From Ashinkailepas kermadecensis (taxonomy: Eukaryota; Arthropoda; Thecostraca; Neolepadidae), in assembly GCA_034440615.1 (NCBI GenBank), contig JAOTOM010004791.1, positions 410,159 to 474,158 on the forward strand: a stretch of DNA of 64,000 bases, read 5' to 3'. The position numbers were made by a program, and so were the translations under genes. Below, in pieces: positions 11,895-23,592 of the stretch (its first letter is position 1; every line of letters starts with the position of its first letter). The notes under the pieces are model-generated. The model searched no databases and had not been told where the DNA came from. It was given only the letters and a program-made list of their open reading frames with translations.

Positions 11895-12280
11895 ATATAT
11901 GACGTATGTGGCGATTGTGGTTGATATCAGTTTTTATGTGTTCGCGCGCGAAGTTCACCAATTACAGTGCAGAATTGTGGTGACAGTGGAAAGAATAGCT
12001 TTCGTGAAACGCAACTCTATGCAACACAGACGAATTGATATTCACAAATCAAATCCTTCCCACAGGAGCTTCGCTGGCGTGGCAGCACGTGCGCCCTATA
12101 TTATTTTCAACCGGTGAATTTGCCTTACGCAAGCTCGCCGATTGAACGATGGTTTTCGAGGGCGCTTTGGCAAAAGCTATTTGGCTATTGTCACAAAAAT
12201 GTTGCAGTGTAACTGGTTCAATTGGTGCGCGCACAGATGAAAAACTGATATCGATCACAATCGTCACACGCGTCATATAT
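11895..12280. mobile_element. MITE with terminal inverted repeats of about 110-120 bp
   Basis: The left end (ATATATGACG, then CGATTGTG and GATATCAGTTTTT) and the reverse complement of the right end share these blocks in the same order and spacing for over 100 bp at roughly three-quarters identity. The whole element is about 386 bp, has no coding frame of note and is flanked by CATATATG on both sides. Because that octamer is itself palindromic, the boundary between target-site duplication and terminus is ambiguous. Superfamily undetermined. Confidence 0.82.
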
Positions 12281-14298
12281 GTAGGTAAACGACACTCCAG
12301 CAGCTGACGTTATTGTCCAACCTTGGCCTGGCCTGGATAGGCCTTGGTCTGGCCTGGAGTGACGAGTTAATTGCATGATAGAAAATATTCGCTTAAGTAG
12401 GTCGGCCTAATACCACGCGCTTCAATAATGTCAGCTTGAAGAAGAAAAACGAATATGTATTTAGGTTGGTGTCATATGGAGTGAATAAACGGTCACATCC
12501 GATAAAAAATTCACGGAGAAGGTTGATTGCACAGTGGAGCCGGCATCCGATCATTAATCTTGTAATTAGTCGTGTCAGTCTACTCATGACTTCGGCTAGC
12601 ATGCTCTGATGATCGGTATAATCTCGTATCTAAACTTTTCCCATCAAAATACACTACGTATATTTTTGGCTGGCCATTTAGTCAGCCTAACCTAAAAATA
12701 ATTGAATAATTGAACTTCAGATTAGATTCAACAAATGTCCGTCTAAACAGGAAAGCGGACACAAATACCTGGCTTTCAATATGCTGTAATGCATGATGCA
12801 ACAAGTAACTATGGCTGAACACGTACGCAATTCTTGATTGTTGAATTAATTGAAAAGAGCTACGTCACCGCCGGGTATACCTAGCAGTTCTGGGATGTTT
12901 TTCACGCGAAACGTCCACGAATATCAGTTCACTTAAAACGTGATGCACCTTTTTGATAGTCGAATTTGGTCGATAATCAGATGCTTTAGCGTCTAAATGC
13001 AATAGTCGTGAGAGTAAATCTCCACACAAGTCATAGTGTAGCAATCACAGCCAAGTCAATTTTGGAATTATACTGCTGTATACATATACGAAGGGACCTG
13101 GATTATGGTGACTTAACAATACCCTTCTCAATGATGACTTTTCATTTGCAGTGTGCGTGCGGAGATTAAAAGTGAATAATACTAACGACAGCGTATACGG
13201 GACAATGTTTACGGTTTCGATTTGAAGCTAGAAGTGATCACGCGTGCCATTCGAGCGAGTGGCATCAGAAGCAGTAAATAAGAGGTCAGCGAGAGGAGAA
13301 AATAAAAATGTATATTAAATGACTAAAACAATATGGGACTGACTGCTTTTATCTCCAGTTCTATATGAGTCTACATGTCATACAGGTAATAGCTATCGGC
13401 GAATCGAGGACAATCTGACTTCTATAGATTTCCTTAAATTAACCAAAATGGAAAGAATTCCTGCAATGGTCGTACTACAAGGGAAGACTGTCTACATGTG
13501 CTTAAGGGTAAGATGAATAGCAAAGCTATTTCGGCTTCTGGATTTTTCAAGTAATTTTCCCCTTTTCTTCTGGTCGGGCCTTGGGAACATGATCGTAGAT
13601 TACATAAATGAAGCAAAAGGAAGAGGAGTGTTTTCATAGCGCATCGTCGTTGAGTGGTAACATTGATAGCAAACAGGGTGATGGAAAGTGTATTAAGAAT
13701 ATATCGATTTGCCTACTATATAGTTTCTAAAATAGGGGCTAAGGTCTTGTCAAATATATTGAGGAGTGTCGTGGAAAGCACGTGTATAATTGCCTTTGAA
13801 ATTAAACGGGTTCAGTTAGAGGAAGACTTGTTGGTTCTAGCTTGCGAACTCTACCGGATGTTTTTAATTACTGCGAACGTAATGACTTGGAGAAATAGAA
13901 GAAGCTGGTTTTGGTCCGAACAGCTAAGCTTTTCGTTTTTTTCTAGAACACTACACGAGGTATTCCAGCCGTTGATGCGTTGATTAGTACCAGTGTTTTC
14001 CATATCAGTTTTTGTAAGACATAATGGTGTATGGGGTACGCCCGCCAAAGGGTAATATCGCCCATGCATTTAGTGAAGTTCCCTTTGCCAATTTAAAGTC
14101 ATGTAATTTTCCCAGAGGCTCATTTGATACCAAAGTGACACGATTATCTCCGAATTACGAGTCGTTTTAGGTAAAATGTGGCATATTTAACAGCCTGAAG
14201 CACGGAAGAGGTCGTACAATTCGTAGATGGTACGAATTAGTTTTTCTAGGAAGCGTAGAAAACCATTAGGTTTATCTTTTGCTTGTGCTTGCAGTGGA
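12281..14298. other. Unrecognised region
   Basis: About 2 kb with no recognised gene, transposon motif or tandem repeat. A 109-codon plus-strand frame at 13654-13983 has no motif I know. GGCCTGGCCTGG-type direct repeats lie near 12328-12358. Confidence 0.5.
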
Positions 14299-14330
14299 AT
14301 TATGGTATTACGCTCATGTAATACCATAAT
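14299..14330. repeat. Perfect 13-bp hairpin, 6-nt loop
   Basis: ATTATGGTATTAC (14299-14311) and GTAATACCATAAT (14318-14330) are exact reverse complements separated by GCTCAT. Confidence 0.95.
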
Positions 14331-15204
14331 GTAATACTCTCTCCACCCCTGGGTGAGGCTCTCGAGAGAGCTCCGCCCCACGTCCTCAGGTTTTTCCGGG
14401 ATAGCTGCCGAATGAGTAGACACAGAGATACGAAACTGTAGTACCTTCATATACATCTACTTTGCATATCTTGAACAAATTTCGGGCCACGATCGTTGGT
14501 CATTGACTCAAGACGGGCCAAATAGAGAAATATTCCCAAACCTTTAAAGAGCCATCATTCGGAGTAATTACAAAATATCAACGCTACGCCCAGACCATGC
14601 TCTTCTTTCATCAACGCGTACAATTGTGTGTAGTTAGGGGCGTTTGGAATCGTTTGGAGAGGCACCATTTCCTCGGATATGAACAACTCTCAAAGTCCAT
14701 AGGGGGGCACCTTAGACTGACAATTTGTTGAGCTGGGGAGGTTGAATGGGTGAACCGGTACATATCAAAAGGGCATCTATTCCTCTCACGAGGCTCTTTT
14801 CTTCTAAAGACGTGCCTATTCCTGTGATAGAGACATCTTTTGCTTTAAAAAATATGCTAAGCGGGTGGGGGATATAGTGCATTGCAGCCTATCGTGGTTG
14901 CTTTTTCCCGGTCAGAGAGTCGCCACACTTCCATGGATGGGGGTACACGCCAAAGTGTCCTTCCCTCTATATCGCGCCTCTGGTGCGGAGTAGCCCCGTG
15001 AAGGCGGGCAGCGTCATCTCGATCTCTCCAATATACTTTGCGAATATGACGATTTTGCAGTGGGCATATTGGCGTCAAATTTTGCTTGCTCTTAATTCTA
15101 GACCTGATAATAGTGCTCATAAACGCGTTGAGCTTCGCAAGCTGACATTCTTGAGACTCACAGACATTGGTAAGCGTGGTGTGTTCTTATATCAGCATAC
15201 CAAA
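14331..15204. other. Unrecognised region
   Basis: No gene or repeat family was recognised. Confidence 0.5.
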
Positions 15205-15231
15205 CTATGGATAATGCAATATTATCCATAG
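15205..15231. repeat. Perfect 11-bp hairpin, 5-nt loop
   Basis: CTATGGATAAT (15205-15215) and ATTATCCATAG (15221-15231) are exact reverse complements around GCAAT. Confidence 0.95.
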
Positions 15232-15660
15232 AAATCCAGCTCAAACCAGAAGTTTACATTTCCTGTGTGTTTCGCGTGCGACTTTGTACAAAAAAAAACA
15301 GTCAGCTGAGCTTCTTCCTTTGCTTAAACGCGAAATTCCTGAAGGCAGTCAGGTGCTACGCTTTTTTAAAGACTTCGCGTGGCAATGGTACATCTGCTAT
15401 AAATCGTATGCAAACATGGGAAGATTCCTCTGATTCCATTTGAAATTATACGAAGAAACCACGTGAAATACACAGAAACCGGCGTGTCTACGGAAAATAT
15501 AAATGTATGCGTGCACAATTACGTGTCCTATTGGAAGGCCCGAAAAAAAACGAGAATAGACGACACAAACAACAACAACCGAAATAAACAAACAACCGAA
15601 AATTAAATCGCTCTGGTTACTTCTTGTTTCGATCATCATTAGCGGGACACATTTTCGCAC

Positions 15661-16329
15661 ACAATTACAGGTCGATCCGACAAAATTTAGAGGTCGTTAC
15701 ATATGTCGCTTTTTGTCACCCCAACTTACGAGGTGTATATCTAAGGATCGTGGCCCACTGCAACGTTCTAAATAAGATAGCTAGAGAAATGACCTCAACA
15801 CATTATGTACACTCAAGTTTCGTGTTTTTCTTTGTATGCCTACAAAAGTTGTACGAGTTACGATTACTAAGTTATCCGCTTGTACTTGCACCCCGGCGCG
15901 ATGTCGTGAGCACGTTCACAAAGCATGCCCCAAAGTCGGCACATGAAGTGAGGTTTCCCCGGGGCTAAGCCGGCTGCTGATATCCATTGTGCCCAACAAG
16001 AAGCATGCCATGGGGAAGCTGTCCGACGTTACCCATGACAGTTATTGCACACCTTTTGACATGCGCAGTGTACGTTGTCACTACCAAGAAGGAGGGTCTA
16101 AAACCAATCGGATAACTTAACAATTGAAGTCATACAACATTCACAGGTTCACCAAAAACCGACGAAACTTCGATGCACATAATGTGTTAATGTCGTTTGC
16201 TCAGCTCTCTTGTTGTAAACAAAGATGCTACGGGACCATGAACGTTTTGTTTAAACCCCGTAAGCTGCGATAGCAAAAACACTGCTTTTGTCGCCACCTC
16301 TAAATTTTGTCGGATCGACGTGCAATTGT
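15661..16329. mobile_element. Non-autonomous DNA transposon with TIRs of about 80 bp
   Basis: The left terminus contains GTCGATCCGACAAAATTTAG (15671-15690). Its reverse complement, with CG swapped in one place, lies at 16300-16329. Weaker similarity continues inward to the block CTTACGAGG/CTTACGGGG, giving TIRs of about 80 bp. The 669-bp element has no transposase frame. No convincing target-site duplication was seen, so the exact ends and superfamily stay open. Confidence 0.78.
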
Positions 16330-17035
16330 ACATGCATTCTTGCGTTGCCAAGGCTAAATGAAGTGAAATGCATCCCGAATGATTTGTTTTGCTTCATTGT
16401 TAGGGGCACACCCTAGTGCACAAAGGACGGGATCTAAAGTTGTTCATGTTCAATTATTGCTACTGTCGTCAAGTATTCATCATTTTCAATTATTTCTGTA
16501 GTTTTTCATGTCTTCCATTTCCAAGTAAAAAATGTCCAATGCTATAAATCCGAGGAGAAATGAGGCCATATGCATGAGTTGAGTTTCCTACATTTTTGGT
16601 GTAGTCTCAGTCCGACCACCTTTACCTCCGTTCACCAACACTTTGTTCTCTCAACATGGGACCATGTGAGGCGGGCCCTATCAACCAAATTGGCAACACA
16701 CATTGCCTCCATGCATTGGGCCCCACCAATAATTTTTTTCTTCTAACCTCTCCATCCATGATTTTGGGTGTAGGTTGCAGTGAAAATGGGGCGGTTTGGC
16801 CCCTGTCAATTGGTCAGCTGTATCCTCCAGTGAACTGGACCCACCCAAGAGTTGTCGAAAGGTTTCCACCGCTGTTATCAAATACCGCATTTTCCCGAGG
16901 TTGATCAGACCACACCAAATAATAGCAGTTGGAGCCCGGATCCAATATACACCAGCGGTGGCGACGTCTATGATAAAAGCTAACAATGGTGATAAATCGC
17001 ACGACTAAATTATAAAACGGCAAGTTCGTTACGAA
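16330..17035. other. Unrecognised region
   Basis: No recognised gene. A 101-codon minus-strand frame at 16681-16986 is without known motifs. Confidence 0.5.
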
Positions 17036-17372
17036 TTCAAATCAAATCCTTATCGAGCAAAGTGCATTTTCTATGCTCCTGACCAAAGCCACTTCTATGT
17101 TTTGAGACAGGTGCTTGACATTTAACTTTCACCGGACCCATAGCCCTTGCGGCTCGCGGAATTCCCAGAGCTGAAACCTGGCTACGTCATTGTGAATGCA
17201 GTTCTCTCGGAAAATGACAGAAGCGAGCATGGACTGTGCTGATAAGAGGGGCATGTAGACTAGTAGTTCGAAATTTGTTCCGGCTATTTTCAGTTAAAAA
17301 GCACAGTTATGGTCGTAGCGATAGTATTCACGGTATTGTAGGCCCTAGCTTTTTTTCTCTTCAGTGGTATAA
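17036..17372 (+). repeat. Dispersed repeat Z, copy 1
   Basis: The left part shares TCAAATCCTTATCGAGCAAA with 22582-22605. The right part (AAAAAGCACAGTTATGGTC, GATAG, TAGGCC, CAGTGGTATAA) matches 22824-22915 at similar spacing. The middle is poorly conserved. Same orientation as copy 2. Confidence 0.7.
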
Positions 17373-18629
17373 GTATTACGGCAGCTGCGGGGGATATGAC
17401 CTCCCAAATTCCACAATCGGGGATAGGACCTGGACAATTTTCGCCCAAAAGCGACTTGAATGCAATGACTTTTCAGACGGATACTGTGCCTCGCAATCAT
17501 TTGTTCCACCCCAACTTTGCGACACCCCTCCCACTCCCCTCACGGAAAGGGGAAACTTCCCCCGCCTCTCCCCCGCGGTGGCTAAGTCAGGAAGCGCATT
17601 GGACTGCCTCCAAATTTTCAGCTTTGGCCTGCAATCAGAAATCTTTGGAGACACGCCGTGGGCACGTAGCGATGATGGGCCCATATTTCGAAGGCTCATA
17701 GGCCACCTCCGCAAAGGTGTGTGGGACGATACACATTGTGTTTCACTCACTCCGAAAAGTGGGTTGAACCGGTGTCAAACTTCCTCCCCCTCCCCTATGG
17801 CAGAACCCTCGACCACAACTAACCTCCTTCGCTGCAAGAGATTCTGTGTTTGTAGCAGATCAAAATAAACGGATAAATGTGAAACATTTGTGAGAAAAGA
17901 TATCAATCTCCACACAACATCCGCTTTTATAATTTGCCTTATAAATACTCGCTAACTGTACACAAGTTATGAGCTCATACAGTGGCATAACCAGGACTTC
18001 TCCCTGAAGGAGTGGGACAAATCTGATCACAGGGCCACCGAACCAATGGAATCCTACATGCTAGACAGCAAGACTTGAAAATTTGTTGAAGTGCGAATAT
18101 AGAGAATATGGAGAAAGGCTTACGGCATTAGATATGTACTCATTCAAGTGTAGGAGATTTCCAGGTTTTTCAATCAAAGGATGGTTGACCATTGGAATAG
18201 GCTGACTGCTGATGTTGTGGGGAGTCCCTCATTGAATGTACCTAAAAGTATGGTGGAGAAATGCGTTAGGTTGGAAAATCTTGTTCTTTGAATTATAATT
18301 CGTGGTGGATGGGATGAGATTTGTGCTATTAGGTGTACATGGTACAGGCACCTCTAAGCAGCCATGGATGGAGCTGAAAACTATTGATGGGGTACTCGAT
18401 CCACGCGTGTGTGATGCGGGATTGAGTGAACAGGGCTAGATAAGTATTGGTAGGTGTATAGGATGTTGGTGGATAGTTTCTTTGGAATATAGAATGTGGT
18501 ATTGGTTGGGGCGCTGATAATCTTTTGTCCACGCTTGTAGTATCTTTCCCGTACGGGCTCAACCCGGTTGGATCTCTGGGGTTCTTATTAAGTCTGTTAT
18601 TATCTATTAAGTCTATTATCTGGGCCACC
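17373..18629. other. Unrecognised region
   Basis: No recognised gene. The plus-strand frame 17236-17868 (210 codons) and its minus-strand shadow show no known domain, Kozak context or neighbouring exon evidence, so I do not call a gene. Confidence 0.45.
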
Positions 18630-19265
18630 TAGCCATCAACAGGAGCCCCTGTTGACAATCTGTGACCTTCAATGCTTTTAATGGACCTCCTTTTCGTCTG
18701 ATGGGGCCTCCTGTGGATCGTATGGTGCAGCCTATCTACGAACGGTGCCTGATATATCCCTGATGGGGTTCCTATGTGTCTGGTTGGGCCTCCTATCGTT
18801 AAGCAGGGTCTTCTATTGACCATCGGGGATCTACTGTGCTTCTGATGGAGGCCTATTGGACTGGTAGAGCATTCCTTGGCCTTTTTAGGCCCTGTCTTGA
18901 TCTGGCGGAGCTTTCGTCTTGGTCTGATGGGACCTTCTTTTAGTCTGGTAGCGACAGATAGTGGCTACTGTTGGTCATCTGGGGCTTCCTGTGGTTCTGA
19001 TGCGGCCCCTTCCTGGTCTGGTTGGGCCTCTTCTTGGTATGATGGGGTCTCGTGTCCGTCAACAATGGCCTCCTATGGAAAATGGGCATCCCGTGTCTAT
19101 TATGGGGCCTCCATTTGGTCTGGTGTGGCCTTCTATCAATCAAAATGGGCGTCCTATCGACGGACAAGAGTCTCCAAATGGGTTAGATGGAGTATCTTGC
19201 GTGCTTGAGGGGTCCTGCAGTGGATTTGATAGGATGTTTTAACATGGGTTACTTGGAGCATCCTG
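18630..19265. repeat. Degenerate 21-bp repeat, block 1
   Basis: The motif TGGGGCCTCC, or one-step variants of it, recurs every 18-22 bp, with intervening sequence related to TATCGGTCTGA. Read on the minus strand it gives a loose heptapeptide pattern around RRPHQTK, for example RRPLLTD, TRPHHTK, KRPNQTR, KGPHQNH. Copies are too divergent for a young minisatellite. It is either an old array or relic coding repeat. Confidence 0.75.
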
Positions 19266-19829
19266 TGGCCTTTTTTAAATGCCAGAATGTGATTGGAGGA
19301 GGATACGTTTGCCCCCCTGGCTAACGCCAGAGAGCGGCTCCAACCGATGACGCCGGTACTAAGCAACAAATCCTGGGGCCTACGCAAGCTCCAGGGAGAT
19401 GTCCACATTACTCCCTCCCTTAGCTACGCCCCGGGCCTTATTCTTGCTAAAGGTTGCAGCTTGGGCTAATCCCAACGTCACCGGGGAGTCCCATGAAGTC
19501 CTGAATGACGTCATTTGATGATGAATATTGTGTGTGTCACATATAGGATACCACGCCAATAAGATAAATATTTCTTCAAGTAGCTTCCATTTTGCGAAAC
19601 ATTTACAATTCTGCTGTTCCCTCTATTAGCATATATTGATATTGCTCAAGGTCTTTGTTTTCGCTGAGGGGAACTTCTGAAATCTGGACTAATCTATCGT
19701 GAAATAATGCAAGGAAGCTTCGCTTGGATATGAAAAAAAATATGCGCTTCCCAGGGAAAACTGAGGTTTGGGAAAGGACGAAATGCTGCTTATGGGGGAA
19801 CGCCGGATAGATTCAGAGCTGGATGGCAG
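19266..19829. other. Gap between degenerate repeat blocks
   Basis: Sequence without the 21-bp motif and without a recognised gene. It may be an insertion that split the array. Confidence 0.4.
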
Positions 19830-20960
19830 CTGTCCCTCTTGGCCCCACCCCCACCGGTCCTCGGATCTCTGCTCCTTTCATGTATTGGGGACTCCTTACC
19901 AAATGAGTGTCTCCTCATGCAACCTCGGGTCCAGTTTCATATTCCATGTTTCTCTTCTCTCGTCTTAGGTGTCTTGTCTTCCATGCCGGGAGTCTTCTCT
20001 ATTGCGTGGTCCTCCCCTTCCAAATTAAGCGTCTTCTGTCACGTCGCAGGGCTTCGTCTTCTAACCTAAATGTTTCTTACCCATCTTGGAGGCTTCCCCT
20101 TGTGCCTTGGGGGACATCATATCTAATCCTACTGGCTTCCTCTCTCGTCTTATAAACCTTCTCAGTGCATGGGGTCTCCTTACCTGCCTTGGGGCCTTAT
20201 CTATCTTGGGGGCTTGCTTGCCCGTCTTTGAGGCTCCTCCTGGGTCTCATTTTCCCTTCGAGAGGCCACTTCCTCTATCCTTGGGGCCTCTTTTTCAATC
20301 TTGATGGAGTACTGATGAATTACTTTTCTTTCCTGGAAGCGTCAGTTTCTAAATTTGCAGCCTTGTCCTGCCTCAAAGGACTTTTTATTTCCTAGGAGGA
20401 GCTTTCTGATCCGTTTTGTGGGCTGCTTGTCGCATCCGCAGCCATCGCTCCTATCTTATTGCCCTCTTATCTCGTCTTTGGGGCATCCTTTCATCGGGGC
20501 GGCGTTCTTTCCATTCTTCCGCCTCCTCTTCCAAAGTGAAGCTCTACCACGCTTGCGAGCTCCTCTTCTCCCCTTGAGGAAGTCTCTCAATTTAAGGGCT
20601 TCCTTTCAGTGGTATCTCAGTGGCATTTTCTCAAGTCCTGTGGGGGACTTCCATGCCAGCATTGGGGTCTCCTCTTCAATTATATGGCCTCCTTTCCTAT
20701 CTCGGGGCCTCTCCTTCCAAATTAGGGACATCATGTCATACCTCAGGAGCCTCCTAGTCTAAGCAGGGTGGCTCCATACTCGTCTGGTGGCATTCGTTTC
20801 ATCATGGGGCCCTACTTCCGTATCTCGCGGCCTCTTCTATCATCTCTGTCGCCCGTCTTTTACGAACCTGATCTGATTGTTTTAGGTGGTGGGAGGATCC
20901 TTGCCAGTTATCGGGGACCTGCTCTACTAAGCTGGCTATATGACCATTGCAGTCGATGCG
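19830..20960. repeat. Degenerate 21-bp repeat, block 2
   Basis: Same theme as block 1, here with consensus near GGGGCCTCCTCTTCCCGTCTT. GGGGCCT-like cores recur about every 20-22 bp throughout (for example 20190-20310). Overlapping plus-strand frames rich in Ser, Leu and Pro are by-products. Confidence 0.7.
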
Positions 20961-21039
20961 CCCTTTAACCCCAAATAACTAACTAACTAATTAATTATTC
21001 TAAGCTGGGTGCCTACCAACCGTCTCAGGGAATCATCTT

Positions 21040-21920
21040 GCGCAATGCGATCGTGTCTCATCTTCCAGTGGCTTCCTCTTGCAAATTAGGGGCATCTCTC
21101 ACGTCTTCGAGGGCCTCGTCTCAATTTCTGGAGATTCATTGCTCGTTTTAGATGTCTCCTTGCGCGTTATGGGGCCGTCTCTCATATTCCATGGTCCTTC
21201 CTGATCTTCTGGGCCTCCCCTTGTGTCCTGGGGGCCAGTTGCACTATTGTGGGCTTCTTCTCATAAACCAGGAGTCTCCTCTAAATTAGAGGCCTCCCGC
21301 CACGCCTCAGAGACGCCTCAGATTTATTATGGACAAGCTCTACCCGTCAGAGTCGCAACCAAGGGGACGGAGACTTGGCCCCCTGTCACTTAGTAAACAA
21401 AAATACACTAGACTAAGCAAGACATTTTTAGATTTTCACCACGCAAAATCAAAAATTTTCGGCGCCTTTGCGCGCCCAAATATGTCTACGTTTCCTGATA
21501 GTACAATTTTGGTCGGTCCCGTTTAAGAAAATCTTGGCTGTGTCGTTGCTACCCGTCTTGGGGGTCTAAGATCTTGGAACTCCATCTCCTATCGCACTGG
21601 CTACTTTTCCGTCTAAAGGGCCTTCTCTAATTTATTTGGGGCCTCTTGCCAGTTTTCGAGGCATTCTCTTCTGTTCAGGGGGCCTCCGAGCCCGTGTTCA
21701 GGACCCTCTTTAGTCCGTTGACTTTTTTCTCCTTGGGACCTCCGTTTCCAAATTAAATGCCTCCTCTCTCGTCTTTGGGACTCCTCCGTGTTTCGGACCC
21801 CTACCCACCTGAAGGGTCACCTCGTGCGTCCTGGTGGACTCCTGCTCTCTCCCAGGGACACCGTTTCTCATCTCTTCTGTCCTTTCCTGTCCTATCTCTG
21901 GAGCTTTGTGGGACTTCCTG
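21040..21920. repeat. Degenerate 21-bp repeat, block 3
   Basis: GGCCTC-containing units alternate with CCAAATTAG or TCTCGTCTT tails at about 20-24 bp spacing. Unrelated AT-rich sequence (21330-21530) interrupts it. Confidence 0.65.
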
Positions 21921-22577
21921 CAGAAAAGAGCTCTGATTTGTATATAATATGAATTGTCTGGATGGTAGCGATCCTCAGTGTGAAGCCTTTCTTCTAGAGA
22001 GCACTTCAACTTTTCTGTGCGCTTCCGGGACGGTGCCTCCTCAAATGTCAGGGGAAAAACGCCGTCTTCCACAGAGCATGGGGCGACTGTCCTCGCTGCC
22101 TCCTCCGGTGGCGACGCCCCTGGCCCAGTGTGTCTAAATTCGCTCAGCTAGCCATCAGGATGTAACGATAAATTATTTCTGAATAGTTTGTTATAGCCAA
22201 TTCAAGTGGAACCGCACGTAGCTGGTCCATTCACGATATTTCTGTGTTTGGGAGATATTTTAATTCGAAATGTATTAACATAGTTTCCTCCACACTTAGC
22301 TTCGCGAATCTTGAACCGTTACTTCCCACAGCACAATCAGCTCAACTAAGTCTCGTCTATATGTTATTGAAGTGGACAGAAAAATAGGGAGAGGTCACTG
22401 GACATAGCTCACAACAGACGACTGACTGGCAACAGTAGCGTCGACAGAGCTGACATAGCAATGACCGCGGGGCGAGGACCAGCACATCCCACACCAGGCG
22501 TAATTACATGCCGGCATATCCTACTAAAATGTCCAAACAACTGTACGACTGTCCACTAACATTGGGCGTGTGCTACA
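21921..22577. other. Unrecognised region
   Basis: No recognised gene or repeat. Confidence 0.45.
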
Positions 22578-22925
22578 GATCGAAGTCAAATCCTTATCGA
22601 GCAAAGCACACATTCTACGCATATGAAAAAAGTAATTTGGAACATGCTTTTCTCGTTTCATTTTCCACGGACAGATGGCCGTTTTGGCTGGTGGCATACC
22701 CAGGATGGTATCCTGACAACGCCTCAGTCAATGAACGCCTCTCTGAAAGTCACATGAGGGAGTGTGGACATTGAGACTGAGATGAGTGCAACTTGCGTAC
22801 ATGTGAATTAGTCCTCCGATGCTTTTCGGCGCTTTTCGGATAAAAAGTACACTTGTGGTCTAAACGATAGATAGATCTAAACTAGCGATATATCTAGGCC
22901 TTCTCCAGTGGTGTAAATACCCCAC
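22578..22925 (+). repeat. Dispersed repeat Z, copy 2
   Basis: Direct copy of 17036-17372, best conserved at its two ends. Confidence 0.7.
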
Positions 22926-23154
22926 AATTTTCGGTCAACTGTGATAAGAATCCAACAGCTTTTCAATTGGGTAAATTTCCTCGCTTTCATTTCCCCTCTC
23001 CATCCCCTTCACCATTTTGAACATTAGGCTACGAATCCATGATGAACTCGAAATAGGAATTATCACTGACACATAAGACCGCACAGATACACTTATTAGG
23101 ATCAACAGCACACATACTGTTTTCACATTTCAAAGGATGTTGCCGTTGGTGACC

Positions 23155-23350
23155 ATCAGGCCACGGTCCTCGGTGTACACGATGAGCATGTATGGACACA
23201 CATTGTCCTCGGTATTCACGACAAACATGTATGTCGACACACATTGTCCTCGGAAATCACGATAAACATGCATGGACACACATTGTCCTCGGTATTCACG
23301 ATAAACATGTATGGACACACACCGTCCTCGGTTTTGCCGATGTCCTCGGT
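23155..23350. repeat. 39-bp tandem repeat, about 4-5 copies
   Basis: GTCCTCGG recurs at 23166, 23205, 23246, 23285 and 23324. Units contain TATTCACGATAAACATGTA and TGGACACACATT. A further lone unit lies at about 23500-23530. GTCCTCGGTTTT also occurs at 6468-6479. Confidence 0.9.
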
Positions 23351-23592
23351 AATTCAATCCACACTGGGAGCCAACAATTTGATGCTTCTTCCCAAATTGA
23401 CCCTCCACCTTACTCAGCAGATCATGCCCTATCACCGAGAACAAATCGATGCTTCTCAGGTGGTAAATAAATGGTGTCCTCGTTAGTGACCGCCAGGACA
23501 TAGTCCTCGGTAGTCACGGCAAACACGTATGTGTGTGTGTGTGTAGTTGGGATTTTTTTAAGCGTTTCGGCTGCTTCGGCTATATTGCATCC

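Noticed and set aside
17236..17868. 210-codon plus-strand frame
   Set aside because: No recognisable domain, overlapped by open frames on the other strand, and its start falls inside dispersed repeat Z.
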